Source: Crotophaga sulcirostris (Eukaryota; Chordata; Aves; Cuculiformes; Crotophagidae). From it: 64,000 bases of DNA. Of the stretch, positions 62,101 through 64,000 are shown one piece after another. The stretch covers positions 611,553 to 675,552 of the forward strand of contig VYZB01000341.1 of the NCBI GenBank assembly GCA_013397455.1, given 5' to 3'. Numbering within the stretch: the stretch's first letter is position 1; each line of letters begins with the position of its first letter. A model generated the notes under the pieces. That model saw only the letters and a list, made by a program, of their open reading frames with translations, searched no databases and had not been told where the DNA came from. The position numbers and the translations under genes are program-made.

Positions 62101-64000
62101 TGATGTGCAACATGACAAAAGCTTTAACTGTTGCTCAAGCAGTTTGTGCAAACAAATGTGGGAATGAAGTATTGGAGGCCTGAAGATGCAAGAGACATTC
62201 TGGGTATGTGATATGCACATATCCCTAGAGACAATTCATTATTGAAGTTCCAGTTATTCTCTAAGGATACCTTGAAATCTTTAACATATATGAAAAAGAG
62301 AGGACCACATGTAGGCACATAAACAAGGGTTCTCCATTACGGGGAACTGGATTAGTAGTAACGCATTCATCACTAACTAATCACTTACAAAGCTTCAGCA
62401 AGCATCACCAGCATCTATGTCAGGAATGGACAGAATTCAAAGCTGCTTGGATTCAGTATGCAAGAAGGTTCCAGCCAGAGATGGCATGGCTGTAGATTCC
62501 CTCATGCCACTGAACTGTGTAAATCAAACACACATTCAATGGAAACTGTGGTGCTTTGTCTTCCTCCAGGAATCTACAACCTTATTCCCTGAACCTAGCT
62601 GATATAACCAGGTAAAAGGGCCTGGCTACACCAACAGTGCTTGCAGAACATGTTTCTGGACAGGGGCAGTTTTGTGTTTGCTTTAGAGGCTGCCTGGTTA
62701 TCCATGACTCAGTGCTCACATCACTACTCTGCCCAGGCACAGCCACGAGCTCTGCAGGCAGTGGGAGTTAGGAATCCTTCTTAGGAAGGCAGAGCTTCAG
62801 ATCTCTGCCCATGGCAGCAACCCTTGCCAGCTTCTCTAGGAGCTATTGTGATTGACTACAAAGAGAGTGTTATGCTTGGCACTGGGGGCACTGGGGAGCT
62901 TATCAGGGGAGAAAATTGTTTTTCATATTTCATCTGAGTTTCAAATCTGTCCATATGTCAGTATCCTTTATAACAATCTCAAAAGTGCCACAAGGCCAAG
63001 GTAATTCTTGTATAAATGTTAGGGCCTTTTGGGCTCTTTGGTAAGCAGGGAACGGGTAGTGGACAAAAGCCAGTCAAGAAGAAAAATTTTTGAGACGTAT
63101 CCTTTGCAAATACTGGCTCAAAGGCTCAGACAGCTGTGTCCTCATTACTGCTAATAGCAAAGAGCTATGCATGTTGGGCAACATTCCCCTTTGAGTGTAT
63201 ACATAGCAAGCTATCTATTTATTTTTTTCCTGTGGTAGTGATCATTGAAAAATGCCTATAATCTGTGCTCAAATAACCGACTTCAACTCAGATTTGGCAT
63301 TCACTGTTTTATAATGATGGAGCCACATTTGCTTGCAACGTTCCAAAAATTGCCACAAGCCAACTGGGTTGCAAACCTTCCTGGATAAATGTAAACTGTG
63401 TGGATATGGGAGGTTTACTTTGTTCCACTTAGCGTGTGATGTGGATGTCTACTGGCAATTCTCCTGCTCTCCTTACTCTCGTTCATAGCTCCCTGGAGAA
63501 AGAGGTGTTTCATCTCAAAGGGCTTTCTCTCTCTTTCTTTCCTTCTTTCTTTCCTTCTCTCTCTCTCTCTACTTCAAAAATCAGTTACCTTTAATGCATA
63601 AATGAAGATAGAAACTTCCGACAATGATGAAATCCTGAGATAACAAGCCCTCAAAGCAGATGTGCTAAGCCTTTAGAGATAGAAAGTTGTGTTTCATTTA
63701 ACCCCAAGAACTGCCAGTTTTGAGCAAGACCGTGACATGTTCTGGGTGGGTGTGAAACTCTCAGCAGGACTGGATGTGAAGCTGAGACTGCAGCAATGAA
63801 AATTTCTAATAAAAGTTACCTAACACTTGCAGGAGTCCTGCATCCTGGCTGTTAATCAACAAATCAATTGAGACAAGGGCAGATCTCCTTCCCCTGTACT
63901 GATCCTGGCGTAAAACAGATGTTGATCAGGATGGTCTTGACTGAATTTGCACTCCATGAAACTCAAGATACGCTTCCCAGAAAAGCTGAGAGTAAAATCC
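59141..64000 (-). other. FBLN5 intron, right end of window
   Basis: No FBLN5 exon, other gene or RNA was recognised. Open frames here are short and unlike any family I know. A pyrimidine-rich simple repeat occurs at 63523-63570. Confidence 0.55.
63523..63570. repeat. Polypyrimidine simple repeat (CT / CTTT type)
   Basis: 48 bases of only C and T built from CT and CTTT/CCTT units. Long mirror-like polypyrimidine runs can adopt triplex DNA. No function is evident here. Confidence 0.9.

Overview
The window is vertebrate nuclear DNA, almost certainly from a bird and probably a neoavian one. It is AT-rich and intron-rich. It carries several CR1 LINE fragments with the typical avian CR1 3' ends, and one LTR of a layout common in avian genomes. 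No bacterial, phage, CRISPR or operon-like structure is present.

Two protein-coding genes lie head-to-tail on the minus strand. The first is TC2N (tandem C2 domains, nuclear). Its coding sequence can be rebuilt completely from 11 exons between 15053 (ATG) and 611 (stop). All splice phases agree, giving 1464 nt including the stop, or 487 residues, against about 490 recalled for human. A probable non-coding first exon lies in a GC-rich, CpG-rich promoter region at about 29640-29885, part of which is hidden by an assembly gap (29650-29766). The second gene is FBLN5 (fibulin-5), of which the last seven coding exons are present (54498 down to the stop at 43540). They encode five calcium-binding EGF-like modules and the fibulin C-terminal domain, equivalent to human residues 127-448. 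The upstream exons (signal peptide, first EGF module with the RGD, Pro/Tyr-rich insert) must lie beyond 64000.

Layout: 1-610, TC2N 3'UTR and flank; 611-15107, TC2N coding exons; 15108-29639, long first intron of TC2N; 29640-29885, TC2N promoter and first exon; 29886-43539, intergenic DNA and FBLN5 3'UTR; 43540-54498, FBLN5 exons; 54499-64000, part of a large FBLN5 intron with an LTR and microsatellites. TC2N next to FBLN5 in the same orientation matches the gene order remembered for human 14q32.12, which supports orthology.

The two genes are not known to work together. TC2N is an intracellular C2-domain protein. Fibulin-5 is a secreted elastic-fibre protein. I saw no evidence of a new gene system. 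The points worth a second look are lineage changes in TC2N (the C-terminal WHxL-like motif, the N-terminal cysteines), a CR1 fragment next to an FBLN5 splice donor, a CR1 foldback beside the TC2N first exon, and a possible alternative last exon of TC2N.
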